Positions 34,144 to 42,181 are shown, counted from the stretch's first letter. The stretch: DNA of 64,000 nucleotides from Leifsonia sp. Root227 (GCF_001428745.1 NZ_LMIO01000003.1:806001-870000), one strand, 5' to 3'. A program made the numbers and translations. Notes: generated by a model from the sequence alone, not told the origin.

Positions 34144-34556
34144 GCTGTCTCTTCTTCCTCTTCTGGCTCGCGTCCGGTCTCCGAACCTGGTTCGTGCCGG
34201 CGTTCGTTCTCCTGGAAGGCGGCGATGGCCGCATCGAGGCGGTCGAAGCTCGCGTTCCAGAACCGCTTGTACCGCTGCATCCACTCGGTTGCCTCCCTGA
34301 GCGGCTCGGCCTCGAGATGGCTGAGCCGAGTCGTGGCGACACGGCTGCGGGAGACCAGCCCGGCGCTCTCGAGCACTTTGAGGTGCTTGGAGATCGCCGG
34401 CTGGCTCATGGCGAACGGTTCGGCGAGCTCGCTCACCGAGGCGTCGCCGTTCTGGAGACGCAGCAGGATCTCCCGCCGGGTGGGATCGGCCAGGGCGGCG
34501 AACACCGCACTGAGCTGGTCTGTGCCCTGCGCATCCATCGACGTCACCCCATCCAT
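34140..34556 (-). CDS. ArsR-family transcriptional regulator
   Basis: 138 residues. Winged HTH: Ala-Asp-Pro-Thr-Arg-Arg-Glu-Ile-Leu-x-Arg-Leu, Ser-Val-Ser-Glu-Leu-Ala-Glu, Met-Ser-Gln-Pro-Ala-Ile-Ser-Lys-His-Leu-Lys-Val-Leu. No cysteine metal site, so it belongs to the non-metal branch linked with SRPBCC proteins. The C-terminus is highly acidic. ATG 34556 is used; ATG 34538 also fits. A dyad upstream is a probable operator. Confidence 0.87.
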   Translation of the reverse strand: MDGVTSMDAQGTDQLSAVFAALADPTRREILLRLQNGDASVSELAEPFAMSQPAISKHLKVLESAGLVSRSRVATTRLSHLEAEPLREATEWMQRYKRFWNASFDRLDAAIAAFQENERRHEPGSETGREPEEEEETA

Positions 34557-34563
34557 AACCAAA

Positions 34564-34577
34564 CGGTTCTATAACCG
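34564..34577 (-). promoter_or_regulatory. Operator dyad and -10 region of the ArsR operon
   Basis: CGGTT-CTAT-AACCG is a 14-base dyad eight bases upstream of the ArsR start. On the minus strand it contains TATAGA, a likely -10, so a bound repressor would cover the promoter. Autoregulation is inferred. Confidence 0.5.
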
Positions 34578-34656
34578 ATGAGGTAACAATAGTGGATGCG
34601 CGGCCCCTGTCAAGAGGGTCCGCGCATCCCGGCCGGGCGGTCGCGCTCGGATGCGC

Positions 34657-35037
34657 TCAGTCGCGCTTCGGCAGCTCCTGCAGCGACCAGGCGTTGCCGT
34701 CCGGGTCGGAGAAGGTCACGAAGCGGCCCCAGGCCAGGTCGGCCACGCCCTCGGCCGCCACACCGTTCTCCTGCAGGTGAGCGAGCGCGTCGTCCGCGTT
34801 CTGCACCACGATCTGCAGGCCGCGCTGCGAGCCGGGCTCCATGTCCGTCAGGCCTTCGCCGAACGCGATCGAGCACGCGGAGCCGGGAGGAGTGAGCTGC
34901 ACGAAGCGCAGCGTCTCCGAGACGCGCTGGTCGTGGTCGGCGATGAAGCCGACCTGGTCCACGTAGAACGCCTTCGCGCGATCCACGTCGGTGACGGGGA
35001 TGATGATGAGTTCGATGCGCCAGTCGGTGATGGCCAT
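34657..35037 (-). CDS. VOC-family (glyoxalase-like) protein
   Basis: 126 residues. Ile-Glu-Leu-Ile-Ile-Ile-Pro-Val-Thr-Asp-Val-Asp-Arg-Ala-Lys-Ala-Phe-Tyr, Pro-Gly-Ser-Ala-Cys-Ser-Ile and Phe-Ser-Asp-Pro-Asp-Gly-Asn-Ala-Trp mark the two VOC modules. Activity unknown. AAAAGG lies eight bases before ATG 35037; the frame continues to 35133 without better signals. Monocistronic on the minus strand. Confidence 0.85.
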   Translation of the reverse strand: MAITDWRIELIIIPVTDVDRAKAFYVDQVGFIADHDQRVSETLRFVQLTPPGSACSIAFGEGLTDMEPGSQRGLQIVVQNADDALAHLQENGVAAEGVADLAWGRFVTFSDPDGNAWSLQELPKRD

Positions 35038-35239
35038 GAGCTGAGCCTTTTCTCTTCGTTGTCCGTTCGTTGATTCCAGCGTAAAGACGATTGCGGTCAT
35101 CTTCCGGCCGCAATGAAAATCTGTGGAAAACATCTCACTCCCTGCCAGTGGGGAGGAAGCTCACAGCGCAGGAACGGTATCGTCGGAAGGCAACGCGGAC
35201 ACCCTCCGCACCAGGACGGCCGAGAAAGACGAACGAGCG

Positions 35240-36190
35240 ATGAGCGACAGCCCGGCTTCGCCCACCCCATACGAGGTGCTCGGCGTCGCCTCCACGGTCA
35301 GCCACGACGACCTCCGCCGCGCGTATCGGCGGCTGCTCAGGGAGACCCACCCGGACACGGGCGGCACGGCGGCGCGCTTCCAAGCGGTCCAGGAAGCCTG
35401 GGAGCTCATCGGCGAGCCGGACGACCGCGCCCGTTACGATCGCGGCGAGGCCGCATACCCGTCCGACGTCACCGCGGAGGGCTCCACCGGAGGCGGGTTC
35501 AGCGCCACCTTCCACGCCACCCGTTCCCAGTCGCAGGGCGCGACGGTGCGAGCTCGCAGCTACGGGCATCCAGGCGGACAGGCGCGCGAACGCTACCTCC
35601 ACCTGATGCGCGAGTGGATGGGCAGGGGAACGGAACTCGACGACCCGTACGATCCAGGGCTCGTCCGCTCCGCCCCGCGCGAGATCCGCCAGCTCCTCGC
35701 CGCCGCGCTCGCAGAGGAGGCGACGGCGCGCGCCGTCACCGGCCTCGGGATCGGCTTCACCATCTGGAACGACGTCTCGGTGCATCCCCGTTCCGACGCG
35801 AAGCTCGATCACGTGGTGCTCGGCCCTGCCGGGCTCTTCGCCATCCGGTCGGCCGACTGGGGAGGAGAGGTCAAGCTCTCCAAGGGCGACGTCGTCGGCC
35901 AGACCGTCGACCGCGACGAGCAGCCCTTCCACGATCTGCTGCGCGACGCCAAGACGTTCTCGCGCCAGGTGGGGGTGCGCTTCACCGGCCTGATCATCGT
36001 GGTCCCCGACGACGCGCTCGCCGTGCCGTACGACCGCATCGAGCGCGGGAAGCTGGCCGGGTCGCTCCTCGTGCGCCGCTCGCTGCTCCCGCTCGTCCTC
36101 CGCAACGGCGCCAACGCCGCTGGCAGGGAGAGTGTTGACAGGGCGTTCGAACTGCGCACCAGGCTGCAGGAGAGCATCCGGTTCGTGTAG
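35240..36190 (+). CDS. J-domain protein with C-terminal NERD-like domain
   Basis: 316 residues. Residues ~8-72 are a DnaJ J-domain (Pro-Tyr-Glu-Val-Leu-Gly-Val, Arg-Glu-Thr-His-Pro-Asp-Thr-Gly with the HPD triad, Ala-Arg-Tyr-Asp). No Gly/Phe or zinc-finger region follows. After a linker, residues ~175-300 resemble a NERD (nuclease-related) domain: Lys-Leu-Asp-His-Val-Val-Leu-Gly-Pro-Ala-Gly-Leu-Phe-Ala-Ile and a following Val-Lys-Leu-Ser-Lys strand. The J-domain would stimulate DnaK; whether the NERD part cuts nucleic acid is unknown. Confidence 0.78.
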   Translation: MSDSPASPTPYEVLGVASTVSHDDLRRAYRRLLRETHPDTGGTAARFQAVQEAWELIGEPDDRARYDRGEAAYPSDVTAEGSTGGGFSATFHATRSQSQGATVRARSYGHPGGQARERYLHLMREWMGRGTELDDPYDPGLVRSAPREIRQLLAAALAEEATARAVTGLGIGFTIWNDVSVHPRSDAKLDHVVLGPAGLFAIRSADWGGEVKLSKGDVVGQTVDRDEQPFHDLLRDAKTFSRQVGVRFTGLIIVVPDDALAVPYDRIERGKLAGSLLVRRSLLPLVLRNGANAAGRESVDRAFELRTRLQESIRFV

Positions 36191-36223
36191 ACGCGAAGCC
36201 TGCCGGAGGAGCAGAGTGGGCAC

Positions 36224-36613
36224 ATGGTCAAAGCACTCGACATCTTCAGCGGCTTCAGCGTCAACGACATCCCGGCGGCCAAGGCGTTCTACGCCGACAC
36301 GCTCGGACTGCAGGTGACCGACGGCCCGATGGGCAACCTCGATCTCGCGCTGCCGTCCGGGAGTCACGTCTTCATCTACCCGAAGGACGACCACACCCCG
36401 GCGACTTTCACCATCCTCAACCTGGTCGTCGAGAACATCGACGACGCGGTCGACGAGCTCAACGCCAAGGGCGTCAAGACCGACATCTACGACGACCCGA
36501 ACCTCCCGACGGACGCCAAAGGCGTCCTGCGCGGCAAGGACGTCGATCGCGGGCCGAACATCGCCTGGTTCCTCGACCCGGCGGGCAACGTCGTCTCCGT
36601 GCTGGAGAACTAG
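36224..36613 (+). CDS. VOC-family (glyoxalase-like) protein
   Basis: 129 residues: Phe-Ser-Val-Asn-Asp-Ile-Pro-Ala-Ala-Lys-Ala-Phe-Tyr-Ala-Asp-x-Leu-Gly-Leu and a C-terminal Trp-Phe-Leu-Asp-Pro-Ala-Gly-Asn-Val-Val-Ser-Val-Leu. The third VOC gene of the window and not a close copy of the others. CAGAGT lies six bases before the ATG, a possible leaderless -10. Confidence 0.83.
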   Translation: MVKALDIFSGFSVNDIPAAKAFYADTLGLQVTDGPMGNLDLALPSGSHVFIYPKDDHTPATFTILNLVVENIDDAVDELNAKGVKTDIYDDPNLPTDAKGVLRGKDVDRGPNIAWFLDPAGNVVSVLEN

Positions 36614-36647
36614 CGGGGCTGCGTGTCGTCGGAGGACTAGCCCCCGC
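36613..36647. terminator. Possible convergent terminator
   Basis: GCGGGGCT (36613-36620) pairs with AGCCCCCGC (36639-36647) with a one-base bulge. It lies between two convergent stop codons. No T-run. Confidence 0.35.
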
Positions 36648-37074
36648 CGCAGGGCAGGTGCCAGACGGCAGGGTCCATCGGGAAGCCGAACGCCCACACC
36701 AGCCACACGGTCACGGCGGAGAGCAGCACGATCGCCAACGCGACGACGCCGAGTGCGCGCCCGAGGTTCAGCACGACGGCGACGTAGCCGACGAGAACGG
36801 CGAGGGCGCCGAATGCCAGCGCGCCGACGACGGCCCACCCTTTGAGGTCGAGCACGAGCTGCGACACGTGCTCCTGTGCAGGGGTGAGCGACGGCCCCTC
36901 GCACGCCGAGATCGTGGTCGCCCGCGCGATCGGCGCGTAGAGGAGGGCCGCGAGGCCGAGTACGCCAGGGCCGCACGCCGCGGCGATGATCGACGAGATC
37001 AGGGCCGTCACGCCCACGAAGCGGAACGGGACGGCCCGCCGGCGTGCGACGGCATCCGGCGTGGTCGCGCTCAT
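36637..37074 (-). CDS. Membrane protein of unknown function
   Basis: 145 residues with three or four hydrophobic segments (about 19-45, 79-100, 104-125) and a small extracytoplasmic part with one Cys near residue 60 and a Cys-Gly-Gly-Gly end. I do not recognise a family. ATG overlaps the stop of the DUF72 gene (ATGA), so it is the last gene of the four-gene LRV-S4-DUF72 operon. Confidence 0.65.
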   Translation of the reverse strand: MSATTPDAVARRRAVPFRFVGVTALISSIIAAACGPGVLGLAALLYAPIARATTISACEGPSLTPAQEHVSQLVLDLKGWAVVGALAFGALAVLVGYVAVVLNLGRALGVVALAIVLLSAVTVWLVWAFGFPMDPAVWHLPCGGG

Positions 37075-37904
37075 GCGTCGGTCGCCTCGGCCGGCAGCCC
37101 CAGCCGCTCCCGCAGGGCCATCGCATCCACCGGCGAACGCACCTTCAGGTCGTTGTCGAAGTACGCGTACACATCCTGACCGGCGTCCAGCCAGCGCCGG
37201 ATGTCCTCCGCCCAGCGGTCGAGCGCCTCCGGGGTGTATCCGCTCGCGTACAACTCCTCGTCGCCGTGCAGCCGCAGGTACTGGAAGTCCGCTGTGGTTT
37301 CCCGGATGACGGGGTAGCGGCCTGCCGTGTCCGCAACGACGATGGCGACTGCCGCATCCCGTGCCATTGCTGTGAACTCCGGCACGTCGAAGGTCGCATT
37401 GCGCACCTCCACCGCGTGCCGAAGCGGGAGCTCGAGGCCTGGCGAGAGGAAGGTGCGGTCCTCGTCCAGGGTCGACTCGGCGCCGAGGGCCGCGGCCGCC
37501 GTGGTCGTTCGCGGCAGCGTGGCCAGGAACGCGGCGACCGCCTCCGGATCGAACGGCAGGTTCGGCGGCAGCTGCCACAGCATCGGCCCGAGCTTCTGGC
37601 CGAGCGCGAGCACTCCGGATGCGCAGAAGTTCGCCACCGCCTCCCGCGCGTTCTTCAAGCGCAGGATGTGCGTGATGTACCTGCCGCCTTTGACCGAGAA
37701 GACGAAGTCGTCGTCCGTCTCCTCTGCCCAGCGGCGGTAGCTCGCCGGTTTCTGCAGCGCGTAGAAGCTTCCGTTGATCTCGATCGAGTCCAGTCGCTCC
37801 GCCGCGTATGCGAGCTCCGCGCGGTGGGGGAGACCCTTCGGGTAGAAGACTCCGCGCCACGGAGCATACGTCCATCCGGAGATGCCGATGCGGGCGACGG
37901 CCAT
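37071..37904 (-). CDS. DUF72 (YecE-like) protein
   Basis: 277 residues. Starts Ile-Gly-Ile-Ser-Gly-Trp-Thr-Tyr-Ala-Pro-Trp-Arg-Gly-Val-Phe-Tyr-Pro; later Glu-Ile-Asn-Gly-Ser-Phe-Tyr, Phe-Ser-Val-Lys-Gly, Leu-Trp-Gln-Leu-Pro-Pro-Asn and Tyr-Leu-Arg-Leu-His-Gly, all typical of the TIM-barrel DUF72 family. No biochemical role is established. The ATG shares one base with the S4 gene stop (TGATG). Confidence 0.88.
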   Translation of the reverse strand: MAVARIGISGWTYAPWRGVFYPKGLPHRAELAYAAERLDSIEINGSFYALQKPASYRRWAEETDDDFVFSVKGGRYITHILRLKNAREAVANFCASGVLALGQKLGPMLWQLPPNLPFDPEAVAAFLATLPRTTTAAAALGAESTLDEDRTFLSPGLELPLRHAVEVRNATFDVPEFTAMARDAAVAIVVADTAGRYPVIRETTADFQYLRLHGDEELYASGYTPEALDRWAEDIRRWLDAGQDVYAYFDNDLKVRSPVDAMALRERLGLPAEATDA

Positions 37905-38275
37905 CAGCGCCCCCGCAATTGGTCCAGGATGCGCCTGTCGCGTTTCGTCGGACGCCCAGCCCCGCGCTCGCGCACGATCGCGGACGGCGCCTCGGCCTTC
38001 GGCGGCGGAGGGGGAGTCAGTTCGTCGACGCACTCGGCGGCGACGGCAGCGCCCACCCGCTTCACGATCAGCCGCTTAGCGATCAGGATGCGCTCCGTCT
38101 CGCCGACCCGCGCCCGCACCTCGTCGCCGATCTTCACCGGAGTCGCCGGCTTGGCCTTCTCTCCGTTCACCCGCAGGTGACCGGCCTTGCACGCCGTGGA
38201 TGCGGCGGAGCGGGTCTTGTACAGCCGCACCGCCCACGCCCAGGAGTCGACGCGGACGCTCGCAGGTTCAGCCAC
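37904..38275 (-). CDS. S4-domain RNA-binding protein (Hsp15-like)
   Basis: 123 residues. The first 60 are an S4 domain: Val-Arg-Val-Asp-Ser-Trp-Ala-Trp-Ala-Val-Arg-Leu-Tyr-Lys-Thr-Arg-Ser, then Gly-His-Leu-Arg-Val-Asn-Gly. The tail is basic and proline-rich with Gly-Arg-Pro-Thr-Lys-Arg-Asp-Arg-Arg. Hsp15 homologues bind stalled 50S subunits with attached peptidyl-tRNA. GTG start lies two bases after the upstream TGA. Confidence 0.85.
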   Translation of the reverse strand: MAEPASVRVDSWAWAVRLYKTRSAASTACKAGHLRVNGEKAKPATPVKIGDEVRARVGETERILIAKRLIVKRVGAAVAAECVDELTPPPPPKAEAPSAIVRERGAGRPTKRDRRILDQLRGR

Positions 38276-38277
38276 GA

Positions 38278-38724
38278 TCAGACCGCTTCGGCCAGCTGGC
38301 TCTTCCACTTCACGAGGCTGCGGACGGTCTTGCTCTTGTCGTTTGCGAGCTTGTCCATCACGTCCGCGGGCACGAAGTAGTTGACGGCCACCCAGCCGCG
38401 CACGACCTCCGAGCGGTCGTCGGCGAGCATCCGGAGGATGTCGCACGGCGTCGCCTCGTTCTTGGCGACGCACCCGCGCACACCGGCGTCCTTGTCTTTC
38501 GCGAGAGTGAGGAAGAGGTCCTCCGGCGTGTTGTAGCTGCTCGCGACGCTCTCCCTGATCTTGGGATTCGGGTCGGTGGCCAGCAGACGCAGGCGACGGA
38601 TCTTGCTCTCGGTGACAGGGGGAGCCGGGTGCAGGGCCGCCGCCTCCTCCGCGGTGAGCATCGCAGGCCGCTGCTCACGCATCGCCTGACGCTGGGCCGG
38701 GGTGTTGAACCGAATGCACGACAT
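38278..38724 (-). CDS. Leucine-rich-repeat-variant (LRV/HEAT-like) protein
   Basis: 148 residues. From residue ~45 it consists of repeats of about 24 residues (Ala-Thr-Asp-Pro-Asn-Pro-Lys-Ile-Arg-Glu-Ser-Val-Ala; Ala-Lys-Asp-Lys-Asp-Ala-Gly-Val-Arg-Gly; Ala-Asp-Asp-Arg-Ser-Glu-Val-Val-Arg-Gly; Ala-Asn-Asp-Lys-Ser-Lys-Thr-Val-Arg). This is an alpha-solenoid of the LRV type, suited to protein or nucleic-acid contact. First gene of an operon with S4 and DUF72 genes. Leaderless: TACCGT six bases before the ATG. Confidence 0.78.
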   Translation of the reverse strand: MSCIRFNTPAQRQAMREQRPAMLTAEEAAALHPAPPVTESKIRRLRLLATDPNPKIRESVASSYNTPEDLFLTLAKDKDAGVRGCVAKNEATPCDILRMLADDRSEVVRGWVAVNYFVPADVMDKLANDKSKTVRSLVKWKSQLAEAV

Positions 38725-38730
38725 CCTCCA

Positions 38731-38736
38731 ACGGTA
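38731..38736 (-). promoter_or_regulatory. -10 element of leaderless LRV operon
   Basis: TACCGT on the minus strand, six bases before ATG 38724. Confidence 0.5.
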
Positions 38737-38784
38737 CGCGCTCGATCCATCGAAATGTGGAAGCGGGCGCGCGTCGCGCAGGGT

Positions 38785-38790
38785 TACCGT
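38785..38790 (+). promoter_or_regulatory. -10 element of leaderless membrane-protein gene
   Basis: TACCGT, six bases before ATG 38797. The same hexamer drives the divergent LRV operon 48 bases away. Confidence 0.5.
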
Positions 38791-38796
38791 AAAAGC

Positions 38797-39303
38797 ATGG
38801 AATCTCTGCTGAGGACGCTCGACCGCATCGCGGGAGGGCGGCACGCCGACTACACGATTCCGGATGAGAACCTGCGCGATCCGAGGACCCGCCGTGCGTT
38901 CGTGGTGATCACCTGGCTGCTGGTCGCCGAGTTCGTGGTGGGTGTCGCCGCCGTCGTGATCGCGGTGGTCCTGGCCGTCGGCGGCGAGAGCATCCCGTGG
39001 GCCGTGTGGATGCGCAGCGTCGTGGTGCTCGGCATGACGGTGACGCTGTTCTACTTCGCCTGGCGCGCGCAGAAGGGCTACTACTGGGCGTACTCGCGGC
39101 TGAGGCTGTTCTCGAAGATCTTCCCGGTCGTCACCCTCGTGATCGCCGCGATCCCCGGGCTGTACCCGCTCTGGATGGTGACGGAGCAGATCCTGTTCAG
39201 CCTCATCCTGATCGGCGTGGCGGACTATCTCGACTCCGACCACATGCGCGCCGCATTCCCCAAGCCTGGCAAGGCAGGCGGGCAGGAGCCGGCTACGGCG
39301 TGA
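38797..39303 (+). CDS. Four-helix membrane protein of unknown function
   Basis: 168 residues: a soluble N-terminal 30 residues, then four hydrophobic segments (about 36-62, 68-86, 107-124, 127-145) and a short hydrophilic tail. No family recognised. Start fixed by the leaderless -10. The 3' end overlaps the convergent DUF1295 gene by 11 bases. Confidence 0.7.
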   Translation: MESLLRTLDRIAGGRHADYTIPDENLRDPRTRRAFVVITWLLVAEFVVGVAAVVIAVVLAVGGESIPWAVWMRSVVVLGMTVTLFYFAWRAQKGYYWAYSRLRLFSKIFPVVTLVIAAIPGLYPLWMVTEQILFSLILIGVADYLDSDHMRAAFPKPGKAGGQEPATA

Positions 39304-40117
39304 CGGGCTCCTCGCCGCGGCTCCGCGGCGGCCACGGCACGATCGGCGACGTGCGCCGCTGGTACTGCGCGTACTCCGGGTAGCGCGACAGCGAGATGCT
39401 CTCGGTGAACACCGTCGAGCCGATGAACAGCCCGGTCAGCAGCAGGGGGCCGATGACCGTCCACTGCAGGATCGACCCGGCGGCGACGCAGCCGAACAGG
39501 AAGACGACCCACCACTGCGCCTGCTCGAAGAAGAAGTTGGGGTGCCGCGAGACGCGGAACAGGCCGGACTGCAGGAAGCGCGGCTGCGGCTCTCGCCCTG
39601 CCGCCTTCTCCGCGTTCTTCCACCGGTGGAAGTTCCACTGCTGCTGGTCGGCCACGGTCTCGCCGACGAGGAACGCGAGGAAGACGACGGCGCAGACGAC
39701 GTCGAGCACGCCGAGCGGGGTCTGGTGCAGGTAGGCGGTCCAGGCGGGAAGCGTGATGAGGAAGAGCAGCACGTTCTGGTAGATCACGATGAAGAACAGG
39801 TTGAACAGCCAGAACTGCCAGGCGGGCATCCTGCCGCGCAGCACGGCCCAGCGGTAGTCCTCTCCGCCCGGCGCGTATCCGCCCTTGCGCGCGAAGTTGA
39901 AGGTGAGCCTGATGCCCCAGAGGGTGACGAGGACCGCCATCAGGTTCAGCCGCGCATCCTGCAGCCCGGCGAAGCCCGCGTAGATCCAGACGTACGCGAC
40001 GGGCACCACCGACCAGATGCGATCGACCCAGGAGTGCTCGCCCGTGACGAGCGAAAGCACCCAGGTGACGACGCAGACGCCGACCAGGACCCACAGACTG
40101 ACGATGAAAGGCTCCAC
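39293..40117 (-). CDS. DUF1295 (steroid 5-alpha-reductase-like) membrane protein
   Basis: 274 residues, about seven membrane helices. Motifs Trp-Gly-Ile-Arg-Leu-Thr-Phe-Asn, Ala-Asp-Gln-Gln-Gln-Trp-Asn-Phe-His and Phe-Arg-Val-Ser-Arg-His-Pro-Asn-Phe-Phe-Phe-Glu-Gln belong to DUF1295, related to isoprenylcysteine methyltransferases and 5-alpha-reductases. Substrate unknown. GTG 40117 is preferred over GTG 40123 because TAAGAT lies exactly six bases before it. Confidence 0.85.
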   Translation of the reverse strand: MEPFIVSLWVLVGVCVVTWVLSLVTGEHSWVDRIWSVVPVAYVWIYAGFAGLQDARLNLMAVLVTLWGIRLTFNFARKGGYAPGGEDYRWAVLRGRMPAWQFWLFNLFFIVIYQNVLLFLITLPAWTAYLHQTPLGVLDVVCAVVFLAFLVGETVADQQQWNFHRWKNAEKAAGREPQPRFLQSGLFRVSRHPNFFFEQAQWWVVFLFGCVAAGSILQWTVIGPLLLTGLFIGSTVFTESISLSRYPEYAQYQRRTSPIVPWPPRSRGEEPVTP

Positions 40118-40123
40118 GCCCAC

Positions 40124-40129
40124 ATCTTA
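40124..40129 (-). promoter_or_regulatory. -10 element of leaderless DUF1295 gene
   Basis: TAAGAT on the minus strand, six bases before GTG 40117. Confidence 0.45.
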
Positions 40130-40182
40130 TGCACGCATTCGTCCCGCGCCGCGGAGCTTCCCGGCGCGGGCGGCTGGATCAC

Positions 40183-40188
40183 TAGACT
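40183..40188 (+). promoter_or_regulatory. -10 element upstream of phosphatidyltransferase gene
   Basis: TAGACT, eight bases before GTG 40197; no Shine-Dalgarno box is present, so the message is probably leaderless or nearly so. Confidence 0.4.
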
Positions 40189-40196
40189 CGTACCTC

Positions 40197-40811
40197 GTGG
40201 ATGGTGTCGGTGCGCGCGAGGTGAGTTCGCGGGTTCTGACGATCCCGAACATCCTGAGCTTCTTCCGGCTCGCCCTCGTGCCGGTGTTCCTGGCGTTCGT
40301 GATCGTCGGTCAGGATGCGCTGGCGCTGCTCGTGCTCGTCGTGTCGAGCATCACGGACTTCCTCGACGGTTTCCTCGCCAGGCGCCTCAACCAGGTGTCG
40401 CGACTCGGACAGCTGCTCGATCCGGCCGCCGACCGGCTGTACATCTTCGCCGCCCTGATCGGGCTGGCCTGGCGCGAGGTCATCCCGTGGTGGCTGGTGG
40501 CGATCATCGTGGCCAGGGACGTCATGCTCGCGGTGCTCGGCGTCATCCTCGCGAACCACGGCTACGGCCCGCTTCCCGTGCATCACCTGGGCAAAGTCGC
40601 CACGTTCTGTCTGTTCTGGGCGCTCCCGCTGCTCATGCTCGGCGAGGCATTCGACGCTCTCGCGCCGTTCTCTCTGCCGCTCGGCTGGGCGTTCGCGCTC
40701 TGGGGAGCCTTCCTCTACTGGTGGGCCGGATTCGTGTATATCGGAGAAACGGCTCGGGTAATCCGCCTTCCGGCCGACGACGGGGCCGACCGATCCGATA
40801 CGCTGGAATAA
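40197..40811 (+). CDS. CDP-alcohol phosphatidyltransferase family protein
   Basis: 204-residue membrane enzyme of phospholipid head-group transfer. The full signature is present: Asp-Phe-Leu-Asp-Gly-Phe-Leu-Ala-Arg-Arg, then Gly-Gln-Leu-Leu-Asp-Pro-Ala-Ala-Asp-Arg (D-x2-DG-x2-AR-x8-G-x3-D-x3-D, ~62-85). Five or six membrane helices. The acceptor (glycerol-3-phosphate, inositol phosphate or phosphatidylglycerol) is not decided by sequence. It lies 12 bases ahead of garA. Confidence 0.85.
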   Translation: MDGVGAREVSSRVLTIPNILSFFRLALVPVFLAFVIVGQDALALLVLVVSSITDFLDGFLARRLNQVSRLGQLLDPAADRLYIFAALIGLAWREVIPWWLVAIIVARDVMLAVLGVILANHGYGPLPVHHLGKVATFCLFWALPLLMLGEAFDALAPFSLPLGWAFALWGAFLYWWAGFVYIGETARVIRLPADDGADRSDTLE

Positions 40812-40823
40812 GAGGAGGTTGAC

Positions 40824-41327
40824 GTGCCTGACGAGACATACCCGAATGGGCCGGCGGACGACGCCGAGAACAACCCCCTGCGTAATTCAGCCGCGGGGAA
40901 CGAAGACACGACCGCACGCTTCGGCGAGGAGTTCGTGTCGAAGATGTACCCGATGGATGGGGAGATCTCCCCGGAGGAGCAGGAGGCCATCGCCGCTCTG
41001 CCGTCCGGGTCGGCTCTGCTGATCGTCCGCCGTGGTCCGAACACCGGTGCGCGCTTCCTGCTCGACGCCGATGTGACGAGCGCCGGACGCCACCCCAACG
41101 CCGACATCTTTCTCGACGACGTGACCGTGTCGCGTCGTCACGCGGAGTTCACCCGCCGCGGAACGGCGTTCGAGGTCCGCGACCTCGGATCGCTGAACGG
41201 CACGTACTACGACGGGGTCCGCATCGAGAGCGCCCTGCTCTCCGACTCCGCCGAAGTGCAGATCGGCAAGTTCCGGCTCACGTTCTACGCCTCGCGTCTC
41301 GACCTCGCAGCGTCGGCCCAGAGCTAG
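40824..41327 (+). CDS. garA: GarA/OdhI-like FHA-domain regulator
   Basis: 167 residues. The N-terminal acidic tail contains Glu-Asp-Thr-Thr-Ala-Arg-Phe (~27-33), matching the kinase-target threonine motif of GarA/OdhI. The C-terminal FHA domain has Gly-Arg-His-Pro-Asn-Ala-Asp, Val-Ser-Arg-Arg-His-Ala and Gly-Ser-Leu-Asn-Gly-Thr. In mycobacteria and corynebacteria the unphosphorylated protein inhibits 2-oxoglutarate dehydrogenase and glutamate dehydrogenase, and Ser/Thr kinases switch it off. AGGAGG precedes the GTG. Followed by ftsR, as in other actinobacteria. Confidence 0.88.
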   Translation: MPDETYPNGPADDAENNPLRNSAAGNEDTTARFGEEFVSKMYPMDGEISPEEQEAIAALPSGSALLIVRRGPNTGARFLLDADVTSAGRHPNADIFLDDVTVSRRHAEFTRRGTAFEVRDLGSLNGTYYDGVRIESALLSDSAEVQIGKFRLTFYASRLDLAASAQS

Positions 41328-41340
41328 TGGCGCACAGCTA

Positions 41341-42039
41341 GTGGCACGGCAAGCAGCGAGCGCTCGCGCCGGCTCGCCTGCGCTGCTCAGCATCGGCCAG
41401 GTGCTCGCGCGCCTCACGCCGGAGTTCCCAGACCTCTCGTCGTCGAAGCTGCGCTTCCTCGAGGAACGCGGGCTGGTGTCCCCGGCGCGCACCGCGTCCG
41501 GCTACCGCAAGTTCTCCCCGGACGACGTGGAGCGACTGCGCATCGTGCTGGGGATGCAGCGCGACCACTACCTGCCGCTCAAGGTCATCAAGGCCTACCT
41601 CGCCGAACTGGATGCGGGTCTCGACCCGCAACTGCCTGGCGCGGCTCCCACGGCCGGTCCGTCCATGCTGCCCACCGGCCGCCGGTTCAAGCGCGGCGAG
41701 CTGCTCCGCGAGGCGCAGGCGAGCCAGGAGCTCCTGCAGGACGCGATCAGCGCATCCGTCATCGCGCCGGCCGAGGTCTACGGCGAGGAGACGCTGGCGG
41801 TGCTGCGGGCACTGGTCGAACTCCAGCGGCACGGCATCGAACCGCGCCACCTGCGCGGTTTCCGCGCGGCGGCGCAGCGCGAACTCGGCCTCATCGAGAC
41901 GGCCCTGGTGCCGATCGCCAGGCGCAACGACGTGTCGAGCAGGGCGCAGACCGCAGAGCTCGCGCGCGAGATCGCCGGACAGCTGGACGTGGTGCGCGGG
42001 AGCATCATCCGGTCGGCTCTCGCGCGCATCCAGCCATGA
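41341..42039 (+). CDS. ftsR: MerR-family regulator FtsR-like
   Basis: 232 residues. N-terminal winged HTH: Leu-Ser-Ile-Gly-Gln-Val-Leu, Lys-Leu-Arg-Phe-Leu-Glu-Glu-Arg-Gly-Leu-Val, Arg-Lys-Phe-Ser-x-Asp-Asp-Val-Glu-Arg-Leu. It matches the actinobacterial regulator downstream of garA (Rv1828 in M. tuberculosis; FtsR in C. glutamicum, an activator of ftsZ). GTG 41341 lies 13 bases after the garA stop, in an operon. Confidence 0.85.
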   Translation: MARQAASARAGSPALLSIGQVLARLTPEFPDLSSSKLRFLEERGLVSPARTASGYRKFSPDDVERLRIVLGMQRDHYLPLKVIKAYLAELDAGLDPQLPGAAPTAGPSMLPTGRRFKRGELLREAQASQELLQDAISASVIAPAEVYGEETLAVLRALVELQRHGIEPRHLRGFRAAAQRELGLIETALVPIARRNDVSSRAQTAELAREIAGQLDVVRGSIIRSALARIQP

Positions 42040-42181
42040 CAGCGCGCACGGCACTGACGGATCGCCTCGACACGCCGATAGTCAAACTGCGAATGTCGTT
42101 GCCCGCGACCCTGACCATGGGTACCGTGGATGATGCGCCTGTCGAACATGCGCATCCCAAGATCGGGCGAGAGGCGAACCC

